Origin: Sulfurospirillum sp. UBA4058
GTDB lineage: Bacteria > Campylobacterota > Campylobacteria > Campylobacterales > Sulfurospirillaceae
Direction of reading: 5' to 3'
DNA: 64,000 nt
Assembly: GCA_002382085.1 (NCBI GenBank)
Contig: DFZK01000014.1
Span: 1 to 64,000, forward strand
The notes beneath the pieces were generated by a model. The model worked only from the letters and a program-made list of their open reading frames with translations. It searched no databases and was not told the DNA's origin. The translations under genes and the position numbers were made by a program. Positions 18,357 to 26,852 of this stretch are shown here, in pieces (positions within the stretch are counted from its first letter, which is position 1; every line of letters starts with the position of its first letter).

Positions 18357-19394
18357 ATGACTCTAGCCGTTTTATTCGGAGCACACAGTTTTGAGCACGA
18401 AATCAGCGTCGTCAGTGCGATTGCGCTCAAAAAAATACTTCCGAAAACCAAAATCGTCTATATTTTCTGCGATTACGATCGTAATTTTTACCTCATTCCG
18501 ACCGAAACGATTACTTCAAAACGTTTTAGTAGCGGTGCCTATAAAAACGACACGTTATTAACTCTGAAACAAGGCGGCTTTTACGCAAAAAAATTCTTAG
18601 GCGAAAGCAGAGTCGATTTTGACGTTATGGTCAATCTCGTTCACGGAATGGACGGCGAAGACGGAACACTCAGTTCCATGTTGACGTTTTTCGGTGTTCC
18701 TTTTATCGGTCCACGCACCGAAGGCTGTGCTATCAGTTACAATAAACTCTTTACCAAACTTTACGCGCAAGAAGTCGGCGTAAACGTTCTTGACTATCAA
18801 GTGCTACGCAAAGATTCTCACATGCCGATTCGCATCGAATATCCCTTGATCGTCAAACCGCTCCGTTTGGGAAGTTCTATCGGTATTAGTATCGTCAAAG
18901 AGGAAAAAGAACTCGCATACGCTTTAGACGTTGCTTATGAGTTTGACGACACCGTTTTGATCGAACCGTTTAAAAAAGGGGTCAAAGAGTTTAATTTGGC
19001 GGGATGCAAAACCGACGATTTTATTTTTTCGATCGTCGAAGAGCCTCACAAAGAGGAATTTTTGGATTTTGAGAAAAAATACCTCGATTTTTCACGCACA
19101 AAGCGCGTCAACGAAGCTATGATCGACGAACGGCTTGAACAATCGATTCACGAAGCGTTTAAAAGACTGTACGATCCTTTGTTTATCGGTGCGTTGATCC
19201 GTTGCGATTTTTTCGTGATCGACGATGAAGTCTATCTTAATGAAATCAATCCGGTTCCAGGAAGTATGGCCAATTACCTCTTTGACGATTTTGAAGGGGT
19301 TTTATACGCCTTGAGCTATCATCTTCCGCAGGGTATTGCGATGCCCAAAGCGTATCGTTATATCAACTCGATTCAAGCCGCAAAAGGGAAATAA
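18357..19394 (+). CDS. ddl: D-alanine-D-alanine ligase
   Basis: A 345-residue ATP-grasp enzyme. The N-terminal GAHSFEHEISVVSA and LVHGMDGEDG motifs and the C-terminal metal-binding NEINPVPGSM are present. It joins two D-alanines for the peptidoglycan stem peptide, one step before MurF, which lies three genes downstream. A good AAGAAGGA ribosome-binding site precedes the ATG. Confidence 0.97.
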   Translation: MTLAVLFGAHSFEHEISVVSAIALKKILPKTKIVYIFCDYDRNFYLIPTETITSKRFSSGAYKNDTLLTLKQGGFYAKKFLGESRVDFDVMVNLVHGMDGEDGTLSSMLTFFGVPFIGPRTEGCAISYNKLFTKLYAQEVGVNVLDYQVLRKDSHMPIRIEYPLIVKPLRLGSSIGISIVKEEKELAYALDVAYEFDDTVLIEPFKKGVKEFNLAGCKTDDFIFSIVEEPHKEEFLDFEKKYLDFSRTKRVNEAMIDERLEQSIHEAFKRLYDPLFIGALIRCDFFVIDDEVYLNEINPVPGSMANYLFDDFEGVLYALSYHLPQGIAMPKAYRYINSIQAAKGK

Positions 19395-19401
19395 AAGTCT
19401 C

Positions 19402-19437
19402 TTTTGTGTATGATTTTACATAAAATTATGCACAAAA
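19402..19437. promoter_or_regulatory. 36-bp imperfect palindrome, candidate operator of the Phd-like gene
   Basis: The 36 bases from 19402 to 19437 pair with their own reverse complement at 15 of 18 positions. The outer arms are TTTTGTG and CACAAAA. The element begins 7 bases after the ddl stop and ends 14 bases before the Phd-like start codon. Phd/YefM proteins bind palindromes in their own promoters, so I infer an autoregulatory operator. It could also fold as a terminator of ddl transcripts. Confidence 0.6.
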
Positions 19438-19451
19438 AGAGGTTCACTACG

Positions 19452-19679
19452 ATGATGACCTATGCAAAAGACGAAATAATGACGGCGACCGATATGGTTC
19501 GAAACTTTAGTACGGTTTTGGGAAGCATTACCAAAGGCAAACAAAAGCGCGTCGTTATCGTTAAAAACAATCGCTTTGAAGCGGTGATGATCCCTATAGA
19601 CGCTTACGAAAAAATGAGCGAAGCCGTCACTATTTTGGAAAAAATTTACGCAAGTTCAAAAAAGAAGAGTGATGGCTAA
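19452..19679 (+). CDS. Orphan Phd/YefM-family antitoxin-like protein
   Basis: A 75-residue protein. TATDMVRNFSTVLGSI followed by KGKQKRVVIVKNNRFEAVMIP is the Phd/YefM DNA-binding fold, and the C-terminal helix (AYEKMSEAVTILEKI) is where antitoxins usually grip their toxin. No RelE, Doc or PIN toxin is encoded next to it; the next gene is a hydrolase. The ATG at 19452 follows AGAGG by 9 bases. Campylobacter has a small gene at the same position between ddl and the hydrolase, so this may be a domesticated regulator rather than a broken toxin pair. Confidence 0.8.
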   Translation: MMTYAKDEIMTATDMVRNFSTVLGSITKGKQKRVVIVKNNRFEAVMIPIDAYEKMSEAVTILEKIYASSKKKSDG

Positions 19680-20394
19680 GAGAGAGATTTTATTTGAAGG
19701 TACGCGTTATCGTCTTAGCTACGAAATGTTGCGACCGCATTGTGAAAAGACCGTTTTATTTCTACACGGCTGGGGAAGCACTAAAGAGAGCATGAAACAT
19801 GCTTTTAACAAAACGTTCCCGCACTGTACACACCTCTATCTGGACTTGCCCGGGTTTGGAGATTCGAGTATCGAAGAGCGTATTTTAGATTCCAAGGCAT
19901 ACGCCACGATCGTCAACGCATTTTTAGATGCCCTTGCGATTCGTCCGGTGATGATCGTCGGTCACTCTTTCGGCGGTAAAGTCGCAACCCTACTGCACCC
20001 CGAAATTTTAGTCTTACTTTCAAGTGCGGGTATCGTTGCCCCAAAATCCTTCAAAGTACGCTTCAAAATAGCACTTTTTAAATGTTTTAAACCGTTTTTT
20101 CCAAAACGTTTTTACCGCTTTTTTGCGACTAAAGACGTTGAAGGGATGAGCGAAACGATGTATGAGATATTAAAACGCGTCGTCAATGAAGATTTTAGCG
20201 ATATATTTGCTAAAATTCGCTCTCAAACTTTTATTTTTTGGGGCAAAGAAGATAAAGCAACTCCGCTCTCAAGCGGGGAAGCCATCCATGCCCTTATTTC
20301 AGGTAGCCGTTTTTTACCTTTAGAAGGCGATCATTTCTTTTTTTTACGAAACGGCGAAACGATCGAAAAAATTATCATGGAGTCTTTGGGTTGA
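19672..20394 (+). CDS. Alpha/beta hydrolase
   Basis: A 240-residue alpha/beta hydrolase. The oxyanion region is LHGWGS, the nucleophile elbow GHSFGG supplies the catalytic Ser, the acid is probably the Asp in WGKEDKATPL, and the His is in GDHFFFLR. Substrate unknown. The ATG at 19672 overlaps the end of the Phd-like gene by 8 bases, so the two are probably co-translated. The same hydrolase precedes murF in Campylobacter, suggesting an envelope-related role. Confidence 0.88.
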   Translation: MAKREILFEGTRYRLSYEMLRPHCEKTVLFLHGWGSTKESMKHAFNKTFPHCTHLYLDLPGFGDSSIEERILDSKAYATIVNAFLDALAIRPVMIVGHSFGGKVATLLHPEILVLLSSAGIVAPKSFKVRFKIALFKCFKPFFPKRFYRFFATKDVEGMSETMYEILKRVVNEDFSDIFAKIRSQTFIFWGKEDKATPLSSGEAIHALISGSRFLPLEGDHFFFLRNGETIEKIIMESLG

Positions 20395-20663
20395 GTACGT
20401 ATCGGATGATTGTTACGGGGCGCGTTCAGGGCGTTAATTATAGAAAATACGTGGTCGAAGTTGCCCATGCACTTGAGTATTACGGATACATCCGTAACCG
20501 AGCGGACGGAAGCGTCGAGGTGGTCATGAATGCCGATTATGAAGAAGATTTGGAATTTTTTATCAGTAAATTGTACGACGGTTCTTTGTTCTCCGACGTG
20601 AAAAACGTTACATGTGAAAAAATTGAATCGATGCATTTTGACACCTTCGAGAAGAGGGCATAA
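20391..20663 (+). CDS. acyP: Acylphosphatase
   Basis: A 90-residue protein with the acylphosphatase signature GRVQGVNYRKY (catalytic Arg) and GYIRNRADGSVEVV (catalytic Asn). It hydrolyses carboxyl-phosphate bonds such as acetyl or carbamoyl phosphate. It starts at a TTG that overlaps the hydrolase TGA (TTGA); the next ATG (20406) would remove part of the first strand. The stop overlaps murF as TAATG. Confidence 0.9.
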   Translation: MSTYRMIVTGRVQGVNYRKYVVEVAHALEYYGYIRNRADGSVEVVMNADYEEDLEFFISKLYDGSLFSDVKNVTCEKIESMHFDTFEKRA

Positions 20664-22105
20664 TGGAACTTTTACTGCATGTAAGTGCACAAGTGTGTTT
20701 AACGTTGGGGCTTGGCTACTATTTTATGAGTGCTATGCAATGGTACTCCTACCGATTAAAGCGTTTATGTTTTCACTACCATCGTTACGATTGGCATTTT
20801 TACTTTCTCGCCGTACCGCTTGCGGGCTATTATCTTTTATCGGAATGGTTTGTGCTGCTTTGGAGCATCGGCTATCTCGTTTTTCTTTTCGTATGGAACC
20901 GTAAACTGGATAAAAAACTCGTTTTTACCCCTCGTATTAAGCGTTTTTTTCTCTTTTTACTCTTAGCAACGTTGTTTCAAGATACGCTATGTATCGGCGT
21001 TTGGCACGGTTGCGAGAAATTCGGTGTTGTGATTCCGCTTTTAACGGCACATTTGATCGCCATTGCGTACGAAAAAATACTCTTTGAAGGCTTTAAACGA
21101 TCTGCACGTCAAAAATTAATGCACAATCCTTCGTTAAAAGTCGTAGCGATTACGGCAAGTTACGGTAAAACCAGTATTAAGAATTTTTTGGCACATATCC
21201 TCTCTTCCTCGTATCGGGTTTATAAAACACCTCGCAGCGTCAATACCTTAGGCGGTATTATTAAAGACATTAACGACAACCTGCCCGAAGAAGCATGCGA
21301 CGTTTATATCGTCGAAGCCGGTGCTAGGCTTAAAGGCGACATCGACGAAATCGCACGTTTTGTCAATCCGCATATTGCCGTCGTAGGATCGATCGGTGCT
21401 CAACATATCGAATACTTTAAAACACTCGAAAACATTCGTAATACGAAAATGGAGCTTTTGCACTCCTCGCGTCTTGAAAAAGCGTTCGTTCATGAGAGTG
21501 CCAATGCCAAAGAGGGCGGAGTCGTGAGTGTTTTCGGTTCAGAAATTACGCACATCGACGCCACGTTAAACGGATTAGCCTTTACGCTTCCGATCGAGGG
21601 GAAGGAAGAACGCTTTTACTGTAAGCTTTTGGGAGCGTTTAACGCCGTCAATTTAAGTGCGGCTATTTACGTTGCACGGACGCTCGGTATCGATACGGAA
21701 GCGATTCGCTTCGCAGTTTCTACGCTACGAAGCGTCGAACATCGTTTAGAACGTATTGAAGCCGGTGGAAAAATCATTATCGACGATAGTTTTAACGGTA
21801 ATTTGGAAGGAATGCTCGGTTCATACGATTTAATCGCGACGTATCAAGGTCGTAAAGTGATTATTACGCCGGGTATCGTTGAAAGCAACGAACATGACAA
21901 CAGGCTTTTGGCGGAAAAAATCGACGCCGTTTTCGATCTGGTGATTATCACCGGAAAAACAAATGTTACGATACTAAACAAATCGATTCAAAAAGCTCAG
22001 AAAGTTATTTTATCCGATAAAAGCAAACTCCAAGACGTATTAGCCGAATTTACGCACAAAGGCGATATTATTCTTTTTTCCAACGATGCACCGAATTTTA
22101 TGTAA
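20663..22105 (+). CDS. murF: UDP-MurNAc-tripeptide-D-Ala-D-Ala ligase with N-terminal membrane region
   Basis: A 480-residue Mur ligase. The first ~140 residues form several hydrophobic segments in place of the usual soluble N-terminal domain. The ATP-binding loop TASYGKTSIKN is near residue 170, and IDDSFNGN and the C-terminal ligase domain follow. It adds D-Ala-D-Ala, the product of ddl upstream, to the UDP-MurNAc tripeptide. The membrane N-terminus suggests that the enzyme is held near MraY and MurJ. The call as MurF rests on motifs and neighbours. Confidence 0.9.
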   Translation: MELLLHVSAQVCLTLGLGYYFMSAMQWYSYRLKRLCFHYHRYDWHFYFLAVPLAGYYLLSEWFVLLWSIGYLVFLFVWNRKLDKKLVFTPRIKRFFLFLLLATLFQDTLCIGVWHGCEKFGVVIPLLTAHLIAIAYEKILFEGFKRSARQKLMHNPSLKVVAITASYGKTSIKNFLAHILSSSYRVYKTPRSVNTLGGIIKDINDNLPEEACDVYIVEAGARLKGDIDEIARFVNPHIAVVGSIGAQHIEYFKTLENIRNTKMELLHSSRLEKAFVHESANAKEGGVVSVFGSEITHIDATLNGLAFTLPIEGKEERFYCKLLGAFNAVNLSAAIYVARTLGIDTEAIRFAVSTLRSVEHRLERIEAGGKIIIDDSFNGNLEGMLGSYDLIATYQGRKVIITPGIVESNEHDNRLLAEKIDAVFDLVIITGKTNVTILNKSIQKAQKVILSDKSKLQDVLAEFTHKGDIILFSNDAPNFM

Positions 22106-22141
22106 TCATTTTATTTTGTTATATCTTTATTAGACGTTTGC

Positions 22142-22147
22142 TATAGT
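22142..22147 (+). promoter_or_regulatory. Candidate -10 box of pta-ackA
   Basis: TATAGT lies about 34 bases before the pta start codon. The region 17 bases further upstream is AT-rich but has no clear -35 hexamer. It is the only promoter-like signal in the 75-base murF-pta gap. Confidence 0.4.
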
Positions 22148-22180
22148 ATAGTGAGTAGAGTTACATTTAAAAGGAGAGAG

Positions 22181-24289
22181 ATGAAAACGAAAAGTTTGTA
22201 TATTTCATCGCTAGCACCTGCGGCCGGTAGTTTGGTCGTAGCGATGGGTATCATGGAGCTTTTAAAAGGACGTCTAGGCAAAGTTGCTTTTTTCCGCCCC
22301 GTCGTTGCGGACGACAAAACGGTCGATAAAGATATCGAGTTTATGCTTGAACACTATGCTTTGGGTATGGACGTTCATGAAATGGTCGGTTATAGCGTTC
22401 ACGAAGTCGAGAGTTTGGTCGCCGAAAATAAATACAACGAAGTGCTCGAGACATTGATCGATAAATTGAAAAATTTAGAGAGCCGATACGACTTTGTGTT
22501 GATTGAAGGATTAAATCAATCTAATTTTTCGCCGACGATCGATTTTGATATTAATCTCTCCATCGCCAAAAATCTTAGTAGTCCTTTTATTAGCGTTTTA
22601 AAAGGTAAGGGTAAAAACGTTAAAGAGGTGATTGACGAAATTCATATTGAAGCCGAAGCCATCAAAGCTGCCGGCTGTCACCACTTTGCAACTTTTGTCA
22701 ACCGTTTAGGCGAAACCGAATGGGAAGCACTCAAAGAGTTGACTCAAAAAGAGTCCCTGCAAGAAGCACCCCTATACTTTTTGCAAGAAATCCCCGAACT
22801 CGATACGCCTACCGTCGCCGAAATTAAAAAAGCGTTAGGATGCGTTCATATTTACGGAGAAGAAAAAGACTTACGCCGTGTGGTCAAACAAAGCAAAATC
22901 GCCGCTATGAAACTTGACAACTTTTTAGAATACATCGAAGACGGCGATTTGATTATTACTTCGGGAGATCGATCCGATATTATCGTCGGTTGTTTAAGCA
23001 CCGTTTTTTCCAATAACTATCCGAATATCTCGGGTATTTTGTTAACCGCCGGTATGATGCCGCACAAATCTATTAACAAACTGATTGCAGGCTTTAAAGA
23101 CCTTTCCATACCCATTTTAAGCGTCGATGAGGGCACGTTTACGACTGCCGTCAACGTTGCCAACGTACCTGCACGCATTACGCCTCAAAGCGTACGTAAA
23201 ATTGCGCTTGCTATGGGACTTTTTTCATCCAACGTCAATATCGAAGAGATGCATCGATCGATCAATATGCCTTCTTCCGCAAGCTCGATCACGCCGGTAA
23301 TGTTTGAATACGCCTTGTTTGAAAGAGCGCGAAGAGACCGTAAACGAATTGTTTTACCGGAAAGTAACGATGAGCGTATTTTACGTGCAACGGAGATTTT
23401 GCTTCGACGCGATGTTGCCGATATCATCTTACTCGGCGTTGAAGAAGAAGTTCGCCAAAAAAGCGCGACTTTAGGGTTGGATATTAGTAAAGCGACCATT
23501 ATCGATCCGTTGAACTCTTCATTCATGGACTCTTTTGTGACCTCTTTTTACGAGATGCGTAAAGCCAAAGGTTTAACCCTCGAAGTCGCCAAAGACAGCA
23601 TGATGATGAAAAATTATTTCGGTACGATGATGGTTTATTTGGGACATGCCGACGGCATGGTCTCCGGTGCGATTCATACGACGCAAGAGACGATTCGTCC
23701 GGCACTTCAAATCATCAAAACCAAACCGGGCATTTCCATCGTATCAAGCCTCTTTTTTATGTGTTTAGATACGCGTGTTTTAGTTTACGGAGACTGTGCC
23801 GTTAACCAAGATCCTAACGCGGAAGAGTTAGCGCAAATTGCTATTTCTTCGGCCGATACGGCAAAAATGTTCGGTATCGAACCGAAAATCGCAATGCTTT
23901 CGTACTCCACGGGAGATTCCGGAAAAGGCGAAGAGGTCGAAAAAGTACGTTTAGCAACCAAAATCGTCAAAGAAGCCCGTCCCGATCTGTTGGTCGAAGG
24001 ACCGATACAATACGATGCCGCAATCGATCCGACCGTCGCAAAAACAAAATTACCGAATAGCCACGTTGCGGGTCAAGCGACGATTTTTATCTTCCCGGAT
24101 CTTAATACGGGTAATAACACCTATAAAGCGGTTCAACGTAGCTCCGGTGCCGTTGCTATCGGACCCGTATTGCAAGGTTTACGCAAACCGGTCAATGATC
24201 TGAGTCGAGGTTGTTTGGTTCCCGATATCGTCAATACGGTTGCCATTACCGCCATCCAAGCACAAAGCGGAGAAGGGGAAGCACAATGA
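22181..24289 (+). CDS. pta: Phosphate acetyltransferase
   Basis: A 702-residue long-form Pta: a BioD-like N-terminal domain, a DRTGG-type middle domain at about 210-330, and the catalytic phosphotransacetylase domain from about 375 (RKRIVLPESNDERIL). It interconverts acetyl-CoA and acetyl phosphate. The ATG at 22181 directly follows AAGGAGAG, so I reject the longer GTG start at 22151. Its stop overlaps ackA as ATGA. Confidence 0.97.
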   Translation: MKTKSLYISSLAPAAGSLVVAMGIMELLKGRLGKVAFFRPVVADDKTVDKDIEFMLEHYALGMDVHEMVGYSVHEVESLVAENKYNEVLETLIDKLKNLESRYDFVLIEGLNQSNFSPTIDFDINLSIAKNLSSPFISVLKGKGKNVKEVIDEIHIEAEAIKAAGCHHFATFVNRLGETEWEALKELTQKESLQEAPLYFLQEIPELDTPTVAEIKKALGCVHIYGEEKDLRRVVKQSKIAAMKLDNFLEYIEDGDLIITSGDRSDIIVGCLSTVFSNNYPNISGILLTAGMMPHKSINKLIAGFKDLSIPILSVDEGTFTTAVNVANVPARITPQSVRKIALAMGLFSSNVNIEEMHRSINMPSSASSITPVMFEYALFERARRDRKRIVLPESNDERILRATEILLRRDVADIILLGVEEEVRQKSATLGLDISKATIIDPLNSSFMDSFVTSFYEMRKAKGLTLEVAKDSMMMKNYFGTMMVYLGHADGMVSGAIHTTQETIRPALQIIKTKPGISIVSSLFFMCLDTRVLVYGDCAVNQDPNAEELAQIAISSADTAKMFGIEPKIAMLSYSTGDSGKGEEVEKVRLATKIVKEARPDLLVEGPIQYDAAIDPTVAKTKLPNSHVAGQATIFIFPDLNTGNNTYKAVQRSSGAVAIGPVLQGLRKPVNDLSRGCLVPDIVNTVAITAIQAQSGEGEAQ

Positions 24290-25506
24290 AAATCTTAGTG
24301 CTCAATGCCGGGAGTTCTTCGATCAAGTACCAATTGATCAATATGGAAAACTATGCCGTTATTGCAAGCGGCTTAATCGAGCAAATCGGAGAAAACTCAT
24401 CGCTAGCGCGTATTAAATACCTCGATAAAGAGGGCAGTGAACAAAAAATTGAGCATAAATTGCCGATTCCAAACCATGAAATCGCCTTGAAACTGATGAG
24501 TGCACTTTTGATCGAATCAAGTGCCATTCACGATTTAAATGATCTTGACGGAATAGGGCATCGCGTCGTACAAGGAGGCTCTTCTTTTCGCGAACCCGTG
24601 ATCGTCGACGAATGGGTCGCTTCGGAAATCGAACGCTTGATTCCTTTAGCCCCGTTGCACAATCCGGGGCATTTAGCCGGCATCAAAGTCTCTTTGGAGC
24701 AAAGTCCTAGCGTTCCGCAAGTCGTCGTATTCGATACGGCATTTCATGCAACGATGCCTCCGCATGCTTACATGTATGCAATTCCCTATCATTATTACGA
24801 AAATTTGAAAATCAGACGTTACGGTTTTCACGGAACTTCGCATCGTTTTGTCGCAAAAGAGGCGGCAAAATTTATGGGTAAAAAGCTTTCCCAACTCAAT
24901 GCCATTACCCTGCACTTAGGAAACGGTGCTAGCGTGAGTGCCATTCAAAATGGTCAGAGCGTCGATACGTCTATGGGCTTAACGCCGCTTGAAGGCTTGA
25001 TGATGGGTACGCGAAGCGGCGATATCGATCCCGCCGTTTTATTTTACCTTGCACGCAAAGAGGGTTTGGATATCGAAACATTGGATCGCGTCTTAAATAA
25101 GGAAAGCGGTCTCAAAGGTATTTGCGGCATTAACGATATGCGTGAAGTCGGGCAAATGGCAGAAGAGGGTAACGAAAAAGCACAATTAGCATTGGAAATG
25201 TTCAACTATCGCATCAAAAAATACATCGGTGCTTACAGTGCCGCACTAGGACGCGTCGATTGTATCGTATTTACCGGCGGTATCGGAGAAAATGCCGTAA
25301 ACGTTCGCGCTAAGAGTTGCGAAAACTTGCAAAATTTAGGAATTGAAATTGATCCGATTCTTAATCAAAAGCGTTCCTCCCGCACGATGCAAATTAGCAC
25401 GAAAGAGAGTCCGGTAACGGTGCTTGTCATTCCGACAAACGAGGAATTGGAGATTGCCTTACAGACGCAAGAAGTCATTGTAGCACACAAGCAAAAGCAT
25501 TCATAA
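24286..25506 (+). CDS. ackA: Acetate kinase
   Basis: A 406-residue kinase beginning MKILVLNAGSSSIKY, with the phosphate motif LNAGSSS, VFDTAFHATMP, the catalytic RRYGFHGTSH and the ATP motif FTGGIGENA. With Pta it makes ATP and acetate from acetyl-CoA, or activates acetate. It starts within the pta stop codon. Confidence 0.98.
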   Translation: MKILVLNAGSSSIKYQLINMENYAVIASGLIEQIGENSSLARIKYLDKEGSEQKIEHKLPIPNHEIALKLMSALLIESSAIHDLNDLDGIGHRVVQGGSSFREPVIVDEWVASEIERLIPLAPLHNPGHLAGIKVSLEQSPSVPQVVVFDTAFHATMPPHAYMYAIPYHYYENLKIRRYGFHGTSHRFVAKEAAKFMGKKLSQLNAITLHLGNGASVSAIQNGQSVDTSMGLTPLEGLMMGTRSGDIDPAVLFYLARKEGLDIETLDRVLNKESGLKGICGINDMREVGQMAEEGNEKAQLALEMFNYRIKKYIGAYSAALGRVDCIVFTGGIGENAVNVRAKSCENLQNLGIEIDPILNQKRSSRTMQISTKESPVTVLVIPTNEELEIALQTQEVIVAHKQKHS

Positions 25507-25513
25507 AACCTTT

Positions 25514-25540
25514 ACATGTAGGAGATTTTCTCCTACATGT
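25514..25540. terminator. Bidirectional terminator built from two ACATGTA motifs
   Basis: A perfect 11-bp stem, ACATGTAGGAG (25514-25524) with CTCCTACATGT (25530-25540), encloses ATTTT. It lies between the converging ackA and yqeY genes. Each arm contains ACATGTA, the core of the palindrome repeated through the window. Confidence 0.8.
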
Positions 25541-25545
25541 CGCTT

Positions 25546-25992
25546 TTACGCCAACAACGTTTTCGCGATAAGATTAATACGCTTACCATCCGCTACGCCG
25601 GCACATTCGCTTAAAACAACCGGCATCAATTTTCCGATCTCTTTCATAGACGTAATGCCTAAAGCCGCAATATGCTTTTGAAGAATACCTTTAAGCTCAT
25701 CATCGCTTAATTGTTGAGGCAAATAACTTTTTAATAGCGCAGCTTCCGCCGTCTCTTTTTCGACAAGGTCATTACGTCCGGCTTCTTGAAACGCACTGAT
25801 CGCATCTTCACGTTGTTTAAGCGATTTTTGGATAATTTTCATAATATCCTCATCGCTCAGCTCTTTACGCTCGTCAACTTCGATTTGTTTGAGTGCGCTC
25901 ATTAAAAAGCGTATCGCATCGCGTTTAAAAGCATCTTTGTTTTTCATGGCTTCTTTCAAGTCGTCTTGAAGTTTCGTTTTCAGTTGAGACAT
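25546..25992 (-). CDS. yqeY: GatB/YqeY domain protein
   Basis: A 148-residue protein of the YqeY family, related to the tail domain of the GatB amidotransferase subunit. Motifs such as AMKNKDAFKRDAIRFLMSAL and the C-terminal GKLMPVV are typical. The stand-alone function is unclear; a role in tRNA-dependent amidation or tRNA quality has been proposed for the family. A strong AGGAGG ribosome-binding site precedes the ATG. It is the last host-like gene before the accessory region. Confidence 0.95.
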   Translation of the reverse strand: MSQLKTKLQDDLKEAMKNKDAFKRDAIRFLMSALKQIEVDERKELSDEDIMKIIQKSLKQREDAISAFQEAGRNDLVEKETAEAALLKSYLPQQLSDDELKGILQKHIAALGITSMKEIGKLMPVVLSECAGVADGKRINLIAKTLLA

Positions 25993-26387
25993 CTTTTCCT
26001 CCTGTATTCATACAATGTAAAATGTAAAAGATATTTTATAGTTTCTATCATAAAAACGTCCATAACAAAGGGTTTTTAACGACAAAATGACTGTTCTGAA
26101 TCCTGAACGGATATAGGCGTACCCTATTGAGATGTTATATTTGTATTGGAAACTATAATTTCCAAACTTAAATACACTCAAGAAATTCCCAAGTCATAAT
26201 GAAGACTTTATATCATACCCTTTTAACCTAAAATAGACTCTTGATGCATGATACATGAAAAATCGATTGAGAAGGATTAAGGCAAATGATTCGGATAGAT
26301 AATAAAGACTCTACCCCACTTATTGCCCCTCCCTTGGTGCATCTTCTTCTAGCTTTACATGTAAAGTTAAAAGTTTAGCTCAGACCC
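25993..26387. other. Gap at the left edge of the accessory region
   Basis: No convincing gene. It holds the left copy of an 18-bp direct repeat (26153-26170) inside a short inverted repeat, and a 14-bp palindrome CTTTACATGTAAAG (26353-26366) just after the truncated lysozyme gene. A 30-codon frame at 26286-26378 has an AAGG upstream but no other support. Base composition changes here from CpG-rich to CpG-poor. Confidence 0.6.
26146..26170. repeat. Left copy of 18-bp direct repeat within a dif-like inverted repeat
   Basis: CTATAATTTCCAAACTTA at 26153-26170 recurs exactly at 29940-29957. The left copy is preceded by TTGGAAA, so TTGGAAA-CTATAA-TTTCCAA (26146-26165) forms 7-bp arms around a 6-base centre, the layout of a Xer recombination site. 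The two copies lie near the two ends of the CpG-poor accessory block, and the right copy is 79 bases before xerH. A recombination scar is inferred, not shown. Confidence 0.5.
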
Positions 26388-26831
26388 CTATTTTTTGTAT
26401 GCCATATCTACGAGTACGATAAGCTCTTTGGTATTTGCCATTGCATTATAAAGCTCTGTACCAAGTTTCTTTTTTACTATATCTTCATATTGTCCTTTAA
26501 TAGCAAGGAGAAGATTATCCCCTTGTGTTTGAGTTAAAGTAATCGCATTGGTACTAGCATTAAAAGTATCGATTTCACTTTGGGAGGCAATTCCATTATT
26601 TTTTGCCCAATCATCTAATGATTTTCTTTGTGATGGTGAAAGCACAATTCCTATTTTTGCAAAATCCGCTGATATTGTTGCAATTGTTCCATTAAGAGCA
26701 TACCCGTATCCAATCGTTGCAACCCCTTTACTATCAAGATAAACCTTTGAGTGAAACGCTTCATTTTTTTCGATAAACGCTATTAATTCACCTTCGTAAT
26801 TTGCAGTCGTATGTAATGTTGTTAGTGCCAT
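26388..26831 (-). CDS. T4-type (GH24-like) lysozyme domain, C-terminally truncated
   Basis: A 147-residue protein. E24, D33 and T39 are spaced Glu-x8-Asp-x5-Thr, the catalytic triad of T4-type lysozymes, followed by TIGYG. There is no signal peptide. The frame ends at LVDMAYKK, where relatives read about LVSFAFNVG and continue for another 40-60 residues, so part of the C-terminal lobe is missing. No other frame downstream supplies it. It may be a decayed endolysin or a short active form. It lies 21 bases after the LprI-like gene in the same direction, with its own AAGGAG. Composition is CpG-poor, unlike the host genes. Confidence 0.7.
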   Translation of the reverse strand: MALTTLHTTANYEGELIAFIEKNEAFHSKVYLDSKGVATIGYGYALNGTIATISADFAKIGIVLSPSQRKSLDDWAKNNGIASQSEIDTFNASTNAITLTQTQGDNLLLAIKGQYEDIVKKKLGTELYNAMANTKELIVLVDMAYKK

Positions 26832-26852
26832 AGTTTTTTCTCCTTCTTTTAT

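Noticed and set aside
26286..26378. A 30-codon plus-strand frame containing the palindrome as Leu-His-Val-Lys
   Set aside because: It has only a weak AAGG upstream, a low-complexity product, and its end runs to the converging lysozyme gene. Not separable from chance.
26353..26390. Frameshift that could restore the lysozyme C-terminus
   Set aside because: Both other frames after the AAAAAA run end within 6 codons and contain no lysozyme-like sequence, so a simple frameshift does not explain the short end.
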